This document shows, piece by piece, positions 51,518 through 59,766 of a stretch of DNA of 64,000 nucleotides (its first letter is position 1; each line of letters opens with the position of its first letter). Location of the stretch: the NCBI GenBank assembly GCA_902500695.1, contig CABVRQ010000004.1, positions 23,683 through 87,682 on the forward strand. Reading direction: 5' to 3'. Below the pieces are notes generated by a model that saw nothing but the letters and a program-made list of their open reading frames with translations, did not search any database and was not told the origin of the DNA. The stretch comes from an uncultured Nitrospira sp. (GTDB lineage Bacteria; Nitrospirota; Nitrospiria; Nitrospirales; UBA8639). Made by a program: the position numbers and the translations under genes.

Positions 51518-52474
51518 TTACCGAGGACCAGAGTCGGGGACATCGACATATTCCTCATCCCCTCCAGACCCGGCTCCCACAGGCTGTGGGGCTAATGGGG
51601 GACGCCGAACGGCCGGTGGGCCGGAGGCCGGAGCGGATGCCACACCATCTTCACTTTCCGGAGCTTTTTTCTTGCCAAAAATTTGGGCGCTGATAATCCC
51701 CACTTCATAAAAGAAATACATGGGGATGGCCATAATGCATTGGTTAAATGGGTCAGGGGTGGGCGTTAGAATCGCCGCGAAGAGAAAGGAGCCCAGAAAT
51801 GCCCATTTCCGGTATTTTCGTAATAGAGGAGCATCCACCCACCCTAATTTAGCCATCAAGGTCAAGGCGAGCGGAACTTCAAAAATCAGGCCGAAGACCA
51901 GCATAAACCAGAGAATAAAACCCACATAATTGGCAATAGATATTTGTGCAATAAATCCAGAAGCCAGCCCATAGGAAATCAAAAAATGCAACGCGAAGGG
52001 CAACACAACAAAAAAACAAAAGGTCAATCCCAAATAAAAGGCCACAGTACTTATGGCGGTGAAAGGCCCGACAAATCGGCGTTCCTGGGCATGTAATCCA
52101 GGAAGAACAAATTGCCAGACTTCCCATAGCCAGTGCGGCGTCGACAAGACCAGGGCACATAATCCGGCAACCTTCACATTTTGCCATAAGGCTTCAGCCG
52201 GGGAGAGAAAGACAAAGGGAATTTTTGGCAAATCCGATGGCATCCATTCCCAGGAATCTAAAATGAAATAATTTTGCAGAGGAATCCGTAGCCAGGACAC
52301 TAGCGTATCCGCATAAAAAAATGTCCCAACAAAGACACAGGCCATAACAATGACTGCCCGTGTGAGCCGCCATTGAAACTCATGCAAATGCTCCATGACG
52401 GGCATTTTTTTGTCTTCCAATGGCTTAAAGACTTTCTCTTCAAACCAGGAACCCATTTTGCTTTGTTTGGCCAT
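51518..52474 (-). CDS. tatC: Sec-independent protein translocase TatC
   Basis: TatC is the receptor for twin-arginine signal peptides. The 318-aa product has six membrane helices and the family signatures MPVMEHLHEFQWRL at the cytoplasmic N-terminus, FVLPGLHAQERRFVGPF, and LPFALHFLISYG. A Pro/Ala-rich tail of about 60 residues after the last helix is extra. tatA/tatB are not in the window. It leads a same-strand run of molybdenum-cofactor genes. Molybdoenzymes with folded cofactor are typical Tat cargo, so the arrangement makes functional sense. Confidence 0.95.
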   Translation of the reverse strand: MAKQSKMGSWFEEKVFKPLEDKKMPVMEHLHEFQWRLTRAVIVMACVFVGTFFYADTLVSWLRIPLQNYFILDSWEWMPSDLPKIPFVFLSPAEALWQNVKVAGLCALVLSTPHWLWEVWQFVLPGLHAQERRFVGPFTAISTVAFYLGLTFCFFVVLPFALHFLISYGLASGFIAQISIANYVGFILWFMLVFGLIFEVPLALTLMAKLGWVDAPLLRKYRKWAFLGSFLFAAILTPTPDPFNQCIMAIPMYFFYEVGIISAQIFGKKKAPESEDGVASAPASGPPAVRRPPLAPQPVGAGSGGDEEYVDVPDSGPR

Positions 52475-52491
52475 GTTAGTTCGGTATCCAA

Positions 52492-52524
52492 AAAATCCGA
52501 GGGGGGCTCACAGCCCCCCCTCAG
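52492..52524 (-). terminator. Rho-independent terminator between htrA and tatC
   Basis: On the minus strand a GAGGGGGG arm pairs with CCCCCCTC around a short loop. It is followed by GGATTTTTT just downstream of the htrA stop. This would end htrA transcripts before tatC and implies a separate promoter for the tatC run. Confidence 0.65.
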
Positions 52525-52536
52525 AACTCACATCCC

Positions 52537-54102
52537 TTATTGAGGATTCACAGCGACAAACAGATTATTGCCTCGTCGGTTGACCAATAGGACAGCCAAC
52601 TCATCCTTAGCAATTTTTGACGCAATCTGCTTGAAGTCGTCAATCGTTTTCACGCTTTGGCGACTCACTTCTTGAATGACATCACCGATTTGAATACCAG
52701 CAGCCTCCACGGCGCTGCCTGATTCAACTTTCGAAACGACCACACCTTTAATTGGTTCCGGAATATTAAATTCACTCCGGTTTTCCCCACTAATCGGTGC
52801 GACCGTCATTCCCGACAACACGTTATCGAGTTTTTCCATGGCCGGAGCTTTTTCTTCTTCTACCGGCCCATTCTTGGCTAATGCTTGATCGGAGGGACGC
52901 TCTCCCAGCTCCAAGGTCAGCACCGTCTCTTTGCCCTCACGTAAAACTTTAATTTCTTTTTTCTTTCCGACCTTGGTTCGGGCAACAATATTACGAAGAT
53001 GATTGACATCCTTGACGGCTTCACCACCGTATTCAAGGATCACATCGCCTCGTTGGAGTCCGGCCTTTGCGGAAGGGCCATCTTCATGCACTTCACTGAT
53101 TAATACCCCGCCCTGTCGACCTTCTGGTAATTGAAATGATTGTGCTAAGGCTGGCGTTAATTCCTGAATGGCCACTCCCATCCATCCTCTCACCACCTTC
53201 CCCGTTTCGATCAGGCTTGCGGCAATATCCTTCGCAATACTGACTGCGATTGCAAATCCCACGCCTTCGGAACCACCGGTCCTGGAGAAAATGGCCGTGT
53301 TGATCCCGATAAGCTCCCCTTTCATATTCACCAGGGCTCCACCGGAATTTCCAGGGTTAATCGCGGCATCTGTTTGAATGAAGTCTTCATATTCCGTAAT
53401 ACCGACACTGCCTCGGCCAAGGGCACTGATTATTCCCAAAGACACGGTATTGCGTAATCCGAATGGACTCCCAAGGGCAAGAACCACATCTCCAACACGA
53501 AGGGATTCATATTCTCCCCAGGCCACTGAAGGAAGAGGACCATTTTCAAGTTTGACTTTAATGACCGCTAGATCAGTCTTCGGGTCGGTCCCCACCACGG
53601 TTGCTGACATCTCCCGTCCATCATGAAAGGACACTTTGATATCGCTTGCATCTTCCACAACGTGGTTATTCGTCAGGATATATCCGCGAGAATCAATAAT
53701 TACACCGGACCCCGCACTCATACCTGGAGGGCCGCCGGGACCACCACCTGGAGGCCCACCGGGACCACCGCCTGGAGGGCCACCGGGACCACCGCCTGGA
53801 GGCCCACCGGGACCACCGCCTGGAGGCCCACCAAACGGCCCTGGGGGTAAGCCTCTGGATGGTCCACCTCCACCAGTCACCGCCACATTGACAACCGCGG
53901 GACCCACTTTTTCAACAATTTCTGAAAAACCTTCAATAAACGCTCCCGGGATAGCCGCTTGCGTCTGGGCTGGAACAAACCACCCATTTCCCCAAAATCC
54001 ACCTACCATCCCCAGTCCTAAAAATAGGGCAAGAAACCCCCACGGAGGGGCAATTCGAAACGGCCGGGCAGCGCCAGCAAACAACCATGACATGTGCATC
54101 AT
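52537..54102 (-). CDS. degP: HtrA/DegP-type periplasmic serine protease
   Basis: The 521-aa protein begins with a membrane or signal segment (about residues 20-38), then a trypsin-like domain with the triad His147 (LTNNHVVEDA), Asp177 (PKTDLAVIKV) and Ser253 (NPGNSGGAL). Two PDZ domains follow. It acts as protease and chaperone on misfolded envelope proteins. AGGAG precedes the ATG at 54102. The oddity is a Pro/Gly block at residues 91-127, made of repeated GGPPGGGP units inserted between the N-terminal region and the protease core. Confidence 0.94.
   Translation of the reverse strand: MMHMSWLFAGAARPFRIAPPWGFLALFLGLGMVGGFWGNGWFVPAQTQAAIPGAFIEGFSEIVEKVGPAVVNVAVTGGGGPSRGLPPGPFGGPPGGGPGGPPGGGPGGPPGGGPGGPPGGGPGGPPGMSAGSGVIIDSRGYILTNNHVVEDASDIKVSFHDGREMSATVVGTDPKTDLAVIKVKLENGPLPSVAWGEYESLRVGDVVLALGSPFGLRNTVSLGIISALGRGSVGITEYEDFIQTDAAINPGNSGGALVNMKGELIGINTAIFSRTGGSEGVGFAIAVSIAKDIAASLIETGKVVRGWMGVAIQELTPALAQSFQLPEGRQGGVLISEVHEDGPSAKAGLQRGDVILEYGGEAVKDVNHLRNIVARTKVGKKKEIKVLREGKETVLTLELGERPSDQALAKNGPVEEEKAPAMEKLDNVLSGMTVAPISGENRSEFNIPEPIKGVVVSKVESGSAVEAAGIQIGDVIQEVSRQSVKTIDDFKQIASKIAKDELAVLLVNRRGNNLFVAVNPQ
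53724..53832. repeat. 24-bp tandem repeat inside htrA
   Basis: Four near-identical 24-bp units start at 53724, 53748, 53772 and 53796, with a partial fifth from 53820. They encode an eight-residue Pro/Gly motif on the minus strand. Unit-to-unit differences are one to three bases, so the array is probably prone to slippage while keeping frame. Confidence 0.9.
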
Positions 54103-54505
54103 CCCGATCTCCTGTTCAAAAAATTTAATAGAAACGGAGTGAATAGGAAAATTTCTATCTCACAACACTTGGCATTCTTAAGAAATTCTCCAAGACAGAT
54201 TGCCTCACTTCGTCTAACCGTTTGATTCTACAATAATTGTTTTCCCACGTTCAAAGTCAAATACCCAGTTTTTTCTGCCACTCGTACATCCTACCGGCGA
54301 GCAGAGTCTCATCCATCTTGTCAAGGCTTTTGCTTTAATGAAGAAAAAGCACCCTGAGAGGACCGGAACACCTTCAGAACTGCCTTTTTAGATTGATGAA
54401 GACGTGAAAATACCGCACGAGATTTTAGAAAGAGCGAAGCAGGTGTAATGGAATGAGGATGTTGGCTCGATCGAATGACAAAGGGTTACATTCAGGCAGG
54501 AGGAA
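54103..54505. other. Intergenic region, 403 bases, no supported gene
   Basis: It lies upstream of htrA and downstream of the flagellar-rod-like gene, both minus strand. I see no gene or strong repeat. The htrA promoter should be here, but no clear consensus was found by eye. Confidence 0.4.
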
Positions 54506-54859
54506 TTACCCGGCAATATCCAAGAGAGAGCCCAAAACCTTGTCCTGAATTCTGAGGCTGGCACTATTGGCTTCTATGAGATTCACCGCTTGCAAATTGG
54601 AAATAATTTCCTCCCCGAGATCGACATTCGATCCTTCTCGAAGACTGATCGAATCTTCACTTGAGAGAAATTGTGGACCATGGCGTTCATCTGCTTGCAT
54701 AGTTATTCTCACACCATTACCGGCTGACGATTCTACGGGAAGAGCATGGATTCGTTTGAAACTTTCTGTTTGTGCATTGGCAATATTATGGGCGCCAACG
54801 CTGAATATTCTTCCTCCAGCTTGAATGCCAGAAAGTGCAGAGGCCATACCGGCAATCAT
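54506..54859 (-). CDS. Flagellar basal-body rod-like protein (FlgC/FlgG-type ends)
   Basis: From the ATG at 54859 (AGGAG seven bases upstream; an adjacent ATG at 54862 is equally possible) the product is 117 aa. The N-terminal half has the rod-protein motif GAHNIANAQTESFKR, matching the xNxANxxTxGfK signature. The C-terminal part ends in VDLGEEIISNLQAVNLIEAN and LGSLLDI, like the C-terminal helix of FlgB/FlgC. It is shorter than FlgC and no other flagellar gene is nearby. It may be an orphan rod component or a repurposed rod-fold protein. Confidence 0.75.
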   Translation of the reverse strand: MIAGMASALSGIQAGGRIFSVGAHNIANAQTESFKRIHALPVESSAGNGVRITMQADERHGPQFLSSEDSISLREGSNVDLGEEIISNLQAVNLIEANSASLRIQDKVLGSLLDIAG

Positions 54860-55081
54860 CATTTTTCTCCTATCATTCGACGGGCATCTCGCAGCCACAC
54901 AGACACCTTCACGTTATCGACCAAAGGCCAGAAACCTTTCCTGGCAAGACGGAAGATGTTTCCTCAAACTGCCGGGAAAATTCGTCTAACTGAAATATTC
55001 ATAGAAATTACTGAAGATTGCCAGCATTTTTTGTTATGTTCCTATCTGTCCATCACCTAAGCTATTTCAGAGGGAAGCAGT

Positions 55082-56035
55082 ATGCGGGGACTTGTTTTTC
55101 ATCAGACGCTTCAACTTCACACCGACCTTCCCCTTCCCTCGCAACCACATGGGGAAGCCAGAATCAAGGTCATCCAAGCCGGAATTTGCTCCACTGATCT
55201 ACAGCTGATGAAAGGTTATATGAGCTTTGAAGGTATCTTGGGGCATGAATTTGTTGGGATAGTCGATGAGGCTCCAGAAACAGCATTGATTGGGAAACGG
55301 GTCGTCGGAGAGATCAATGCCGCCTGCCGCAATTGTGAAACCTGTACCAAGGGACATCCCACCCATTGTCCTCATCGCACCACATTAGGGATCCAGGGCC
55401 GAGATGGCGCCTTTGCCGATTTTCTGACCCTGCCTGTTGAAAACCTTTTTGTCGTGCCTGATTCTATTTCCGATGATCAGGCCGTCTTTATCGAACCCCT
55501 AGCCGCGGCCTGTGAAATTCCACAATTAGTCTCCATCAAACCAACAGACCGGGTGGTCGTCATCGGAGATGGGAAGTTAGGGGTATTGTGCGCCCAAGTT
55601 CTTGTATTATCAGGATGTGCTGTAACCCTATTGGGTCGCCATTCAGACCAGAACACCTGGCTCACCCACATGGGAATCCAAGTGACCTCACACCCGGCTG
55701 ATATTTCTCGGGGAGCAGATATGATTGTGGAAGCCACTGGAAGCCCAGAAGGGCTTTCCACAGCCATGCAATTAATTCGGCCAAGGGGAACACTTGTGCT
55801 CAAATCCACCTATCATGGAAATATATCTGTGAATATGGCGAATTTTGTCATTCAGGAAATATCCTTAATTGGCTCTCGTTGTGGTCCTTTCCCTCCGGCC
55901 ATCCGCCTCTTAGAAACGAAGCACATCCGTGTCGACCCGCTCATCCATGCCCGCTATCCACTCCTGGATGGCGTTCTGGCCATGGAAAAAGCCGCACAAC
56001 GTGGCATACGAAAGGTCATGCTGCAAATGAACTAA
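55082..56035 (+). CDS. Zinc-dependent MDR alcohol dehydrogenase-like protein
   Basis: The 317-aa protein has the medium-chain dehydrogenase layout: catalytic zinc Cys in QAGICSTDLQLMKG, GHEFVGIV with the next ligand, and a structural zinc set of four cysteines in CRNCETCTKGHPTHC. A Rossmann domain with VVIGDGKLGVLCAQVL follows, in which the usual GxGxxG is GDGKLG. It is shorter than most (about 340-350) and lacks some C-terminal residues. The substrate is unknown; sorbitol/threonine dehydrogenase-like enzymes are the nearest type. tRNA-Thr follows on the same strand. Confidence 0.88.
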   Translation: MRGLVFHQTLQLHTDLPLPSQPHGEARIKVIQAGICSTDLQLMKGYMSFEGILGHEFVGIVDEAPETALIGKRVVGEINAACRNCETCTKGHPTHCPHRTTLGIQGRDGAFADFLTLPVENLFVVPDSISDDQAVFIEPLAAACEIPQLVSIKPTDRVVVIGDGKLGVLCAQVLVLSGCAVTLLGRHSDQNTWLTHMGIQVTSHPADISRGADMIVEATGSPEGLSTAMQLIRPRGTLVLKSTYHGNISVNMANFVIQEISLIGSRCGPFPPAIRLLETKHIRVDPLIHARYPLLDGVLAMEKAAQRGIRKVMLQMN

Positions 56036-56098
56036 ATCGGGGCTAGTTGGAAAATCATTTTTATGTATTCAATGCTGGTTGAATGCTTCATCCTTTGG

Positions 56099-56104
56099 TA
56101 TGAT
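56099..56104 (+). promoter_or_regulatory. Possible -10 box for tRNA-Thr
   Basis: TATGAT lies 18 bases before the mature tRNA 5' end, a suitable distance for a short leader. The best -35 match, TTGAAT at 56079-56084, has only a 14-base spacer, so the promoter is tentative. Confidence 0.3.
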
Positions 56105-56122
56105 GGTCCTTATATTCGCCGA

Positions 56123-56198
56123 GCTGGCGTAGCTCAATCGGTAGAGCAGCGGTTTTGTAAACCGCAGGTCGGAGGTTCAATTCCTCTCGCCAGCTCCA
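56123..56198 (+). tRNA. tRNA-Thr, anticodon UGU
   Basis: The sequence folds as a full cloverleaf: acceptor stem GCTGGCG (56123-56129) with CGCCAGC near the end, D-arm with GTAGCTCAATCGGTAGAGC, anticodon stem GCGGT/ACCGC closing the loop TTTGTAA with anticodon TGT, and T-arm with GGTTCAATTCC. The CCA end is encoded (56196-56198). It reads ACA and probably other Thr codons of the ACN box. Confidence 0.97.
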
Positions 56199-56707
56199 CA
56201 CAACTGACGATTCCCAAGATTTGGCAGAAGTGCACAACTACCAGTATAAGGGAAGAATTCACACCCTTACCTGCTAAAGACTCAATCGTTCCCTCCAGCC
56301 CTTCCAATGTGTTGAGACCGACCCAAGGGTTCAAAAACATTCTGATATGTCAGGAACTGGTTCTTACTTCGTGAGCCTTGGAAGTCAGGACAAACAGCCT
56401 CATCCCTCCAAAAATAATGTTACCAGTTCAACCTATTGTCCAAATTCACGGGAACTGGCCCTTGTGAAATGCTTTATGAATTTTTACATTAAGCAATAAA
56501 GCTTTTGTTCAGGGCGCTATCTGTTAAAATATCGTAAAATGATATTCGGTCTTTCATTCAAAAGAATTATTAGAGGCCGCCTTCAGAAATTAAAGGAGAA
56601 ACTTGTTATTTTCTGATAACATTGACCGAAAAGTCGCGGAAGAATACGAACCATCCCGACAGGCGACTTGAAATTTTTCGCATGAGCAGGCTCAGATCGC
56701 GCATACC
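56199..56707. other. Intergenic region, 509 bases, no supported gene
   Basis: No open frame with a ribosome binding site, no second tRNA and no strong repeat is seen. An A/T-rich stretch around 56460-56600 precedes the FGE-domain gene and may hold its promoter. Confidence 0.4.
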
Positions 56708-57760
56708 ATGAACGAGGAAAACCAATCAACCCTACCTGCGGAAAAATCTTCCTCCCCCCCCCTGACTGAGCACACAAAGCCTGACCGCCTCGGACGACAA
56801 TCAGTTCCTATCGGGAAGCCTTCATCTCAGGGCCGAATTCCCAGCCTGAACTCGCAGGAACCTTCACATGCAGAAACCGTGTCCATGCTGAAGAAGCAGT
56901 ACCAGCTTGCAAAACGTCAGAAACGTTGGCTGAAGATAACAGGGCTCATGGGGGTGGTGGTTATTCTATTGGGTGGTATAGGCACATGGTTAGCTGGGGA
57001 GAATAAGGCTTTTAAAATGGCCATACTGAGAGTCGTCTCTCCAGTGATGAGCATCCATCTGGACCCTGAAATGGTTTCAATTCCTGCCGGAACTTTTCAG
57101 CAGGGTGATAGCCGGGGGGAGGATACATTAGGCGAGCACCCGCTGCGAAAGGTCCATATCAAAAAATTTGCTTTAGGGCGATTCGAGGTCACATTCGAAG
57201 AATATGACCGGTTCTCCATGGCGACGGGTCGAGCGTTTCCGGGAGATGAGGGGTGGGGACGAGAAAGGCGCCCGGTTATTAATGTCTCGTGGGAAGACGC
57301 TGGCGATTATGCAAAATGGTTATCGGAGGGAACCGGACGTCGCTATCGACTACCCACAGAATCTGAGTGGGAATACGCAGCCAGAAATAGAGGAAAAGAC
57401 GAGATTTGGGCGGGAACCTCAGAACAAGAACAGCTTGAGCCCTACGCCTGGTTCAATTCGAACAGTACCGGGAGAACCCAGCCGGTTGGAATCCGACAAG
57501 CCAACGGCCTCGGACTTCAGGACATGAGTGGAAATGTATGGGAGTGGGTCCAGGACTGCTGGCATGACGACTATCAGCATGCCCCAACAAATGGTTCGGC
57601 CTGGTTAGAGGCGAATAACGGAAACTGTGGAACACGAGTGAGGCGAGGAGGTGGCTGGACTAACGATCCCATATCTTTGCGTTCCTCGTTTCGAAATGGG
57701 TACAACGCCGACTCACGGAGTATCCAGATCGGGTTTCGCCTCGCGCAAGATATTGATTAG
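56708..57760 (+). CDS. Membrane-anchored FGE-sulfatase (SUMF1-like) domain protein
   Basis: The 350-aa protein has a hydrophilic Pro/Ser-rich N-terminus, one membrane helix (about residues 76-98), and a C-terminal formylglycine-generating-enzyme-like domain from about residue 118. That domain shows VSIPAGTFQQGDS, the strand IKKFALGRFEVTFEEYDRF in two parts (KKFALGRFEVT and EEYDRF), YRLPTESEWEYAARN, DMSGNVWEWVQD and RRGGGW. It lacks a clear pair of active-site cysteines in the usual place, so it may bind rather than oxidise. The domain would face the periplasm. The same fold occurs in the caspase protein at 59767. Confidence 0.85.
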   Translation: MNEENQSTLPAEKSSSPPLTEHTKPDRLGRQSVPIGKPSSQGRIPSLNSQEPSHAETVSMLKKQYQLAKRQKRWLKITGLMGVVVILLGGIGTWLAGENKAFKMAILRVVSPVMSIHLDPEMVSIPAGTFQQGDSRGEDTLGEHPLRKVHIKKFALGRFEVTFEEYDRFSMATGRAFPGDEGWGRERRPVINVSWEDAGDYAKWLSEGTGRRYRLPTESEWEYAARNRGKDEIWAGTSEQEQLEPYAWFNSNSTGRTQPVGIRQANGLGLQDMSGNVWEWVQDCWHDDYQHAPTNGSAWLEANNGNCGTRVRRGGGWTNDPISLRSSFRNGYNADSRSIQIGFRLAQDID

Positions 57761-57858
57761 CTTTTCGATTCTTCTATTTTTCTATTCCCCTGCAAGCCCC
57801 TTCCTTTGCTAAATCATCCTTGAAAGAACAGCAGCAGGGAGGGTGACGATTCAATACC

Positions 57859-59133
57859 TTAGAACGTTCCTCCAAGTCCTAACGTCCAGACCGCATCCGG
57901 ACGGAGGCCTTCATTTTTATTGAGGGGAAGCTGGACCGCAGCTTGAAGCAGAGTGTTGGGAAGTGGAGCCCATTTTAACCCGGGAGCCAAGTCCACAATG
58001 TCCTTTCCGCTTTTATCCTTATCGTCCAATTCGTGACGGCCCAGAAGATCAAGAGAGAAAGCAAAGGTCGGAATAGGAGCCAGGTCAAACCCTGCCACAT
58101 AGGTAAAAAGATTCAGTTCGGATTTGTTGTTGACGAGCACAAAGCCCGAGTTCACATGTGGCCCAATCATTCCGATTGGGGATGAATAATATTTAGAAGC
58201 CACAGCCAACCCCTCAAATTTGAACTCTCCGACTCCCATGAAGTTATTTTCGTTTCCCGTGGGAAAAGAAACACCCCCCCGTACCCCCAAATCGGGTAAG
58301 ACCTCGTGATTTTTCAGAAAGTTATATTTGGTTCGAAGAAGGACGTCTCCGATCCCGGTTTTATTCCCCGAAGAACTGTCTTTTGAAGGGTCTCCCGTGC
58401 CGGGTGCCGTTCCATTGATCACGTAAATGCCGCTACAATTTCCACCTTGAGTACAAGGAACGCCGTTGGCATCAAGCATGGTCGCCTTCGCCTTTGCTTT
58501 GATCTGGTTATTGATGAGAGGAACCAAAAGATTGATGTCCCAATTATCCGTAAGACCAAACGTGCCAAAAAATCCCACAAAATTGGTAATCACTTTGACA
58601 TCCAGGTTAACTTGTAATAGCTCATCCAACCCTGGGGCATTCGGCGGAGTTCCAGGCCCGGCGGTGGGAGAGACATCTTCACTGAGAGAAGACAGTTTCT
58701 GTCCATTAAATTTTTTGTAATTGGCATTTGACCAGACGACCTGGAAATCAAATCTTCCTTTACCCAGTGTGTCAGCCCGTTCCGCAAAAAGTGGTCCGAG
58801 GCTTTTGGTGACTTCAACAGGAACTCCCCGCTCAACATCAAACCGATACGCCGCCACCGTTGAGTTCACCGCAAATTGCCCTGTTTGAGCACCAATGCCA
58901 TTGGTCAGCTCATTAAATGAATTAAACACCGAATTGCCGAAATCATTGGACCGATTGCCTGCAAAATTTGGATCTGTTTGAAATCCATCCCCTCCATAAA
59001 GATCAGGAATCACATCCTTTAATTCTTTGGCTTGAGTGACAGATTGACTGATGACGAGCATTGCCAACAAAAAGAAACAGGCCAACGACTGAATTCGTCT
59101 ACATAAAAAGTTCTGCATGAGCCAATAGTTCAT
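57859..59133 (-). CDS. Outer-membrane transporter-like beta-barrel protein
   Basis: The 424-aa product starts after GAGGAGC and has a signal peptide (LACFFLLAMLVISQSVTQAKE split as LACFFLLAMLV and cleavage near TQA). The mature part is made of alternating amphipathic strands and ends in Phe (LGLGGTF), as outer-membrane barrels do. The pattern GIGDVLLRTKYNFLKN and VRGGVSFPTGNEN resembles the phenol-degradation MetA/transporter family (PF13557). The substrate is unknown. It is convergent with the FGE-domain gene and divergent from the caspase gene. Confidence 0.8.
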   Translation of the reverse strand: MNYWLMQNFLCRRIQSLACFFLLAMLVISQSVTQAKELKDVIPDLYGGDGFQTDPNFAGNRSNDFGNSVFNSFNELTNGIGAQTGQFAVNSTVAAYRFDVERGVPVEVTKSLGPLFAERADTLGKGRFDFQVVWSNANYKKFNGQKLSSLSEDVSPTAGPGTPPNAPGLDELLQVNLDVKVITNFVGFFGTFGLTDNWDINLLVPLINNQIKAKAKATMLDANGVPCTQGGNCSGIYVINGTAPGTGDPSKDSSSGNKTGIGDVLLRTKYNFLKNHEVLPDLGVRGGVSFPTGNENNFMGVGEFKFEGLAVASKYYSSPIGMIGPHVNSGFVLVNNKSELNLFTYVAGFDLAPIPTFAFSLDLLGRHELDDKDKSGKDIVDLAPGLKWAPLPNTLLQAAVQLPLNKNEGLRPDAVWTLGLGGTF

Positions 59134-59766
59134 TATTGCTCCTCATAAATTAGAATAACCCCAAAGAGGATTCCCGAAAGAATCTGAACAAAGAATTTGG
59201 CACAATTGTCCACGCACAGTTATCGACTTTAACTATGGGTTTGGGGGATGGTACGCTCAACACCACAGGTCCAAAAGGAGGGTTTTTATTCACACCCTCA
59301 TTCAGCTTATGTGGCTATCAGATGGATTCATATCCAAAAAACGCGATGTTGACGAAGTAGAGAAAACCAGGCGATCGTATAAACTCTCTCCCATGAAGTC
59401 AATGCATATTTCCCAGGGGCACCGGGTCCACCGACTCTCCACTAGGCATAGTGGTCTCTATTTAGGGAAAAGACTGTCAGGCTGCAAGAAGGAACGAAAC
59501 GTCTCTTAATTTTTGAACTAGACACAAAGTCAATACTCGCATCTCTGACGCAAGACCCAGTAAACTGGTCTCAAGAACTGACAACGCCACAAGACCACTA
59601 TAATCCTGCTACACCTCCTTCCAATTCTTGACGCGATGGTGATCTGACGCAACGAGACCAGGAGGCCTTGAGAAAATCCGATGCAAAAAGAGAGTTGGCC
59701 ATTGCCTATTTTATTCTGAGAATTTTCTTGAATAAAACCAACATTCCTCACAGGAGCCAGTGCCCC
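59134..59766. other. Intergenic region between divergent genes, about 630 bases
   Basis: The caspase frame is open from a TTG at 59668, but I prefer a start at 59767. Before that I see no supported gene. The region should hold the promoters of the outer-membrane transporter gene and the caspase gene. No repeat or RNA structure stands out. Confidence 0.4.

Noticed and set aside
53623..54142. Plus-strand Pro/Gly/Thr-rich open frames
   Set aside because: They are antisense readings of the 24-bp repeat in htrA, which stays open in several frames because of its composition.
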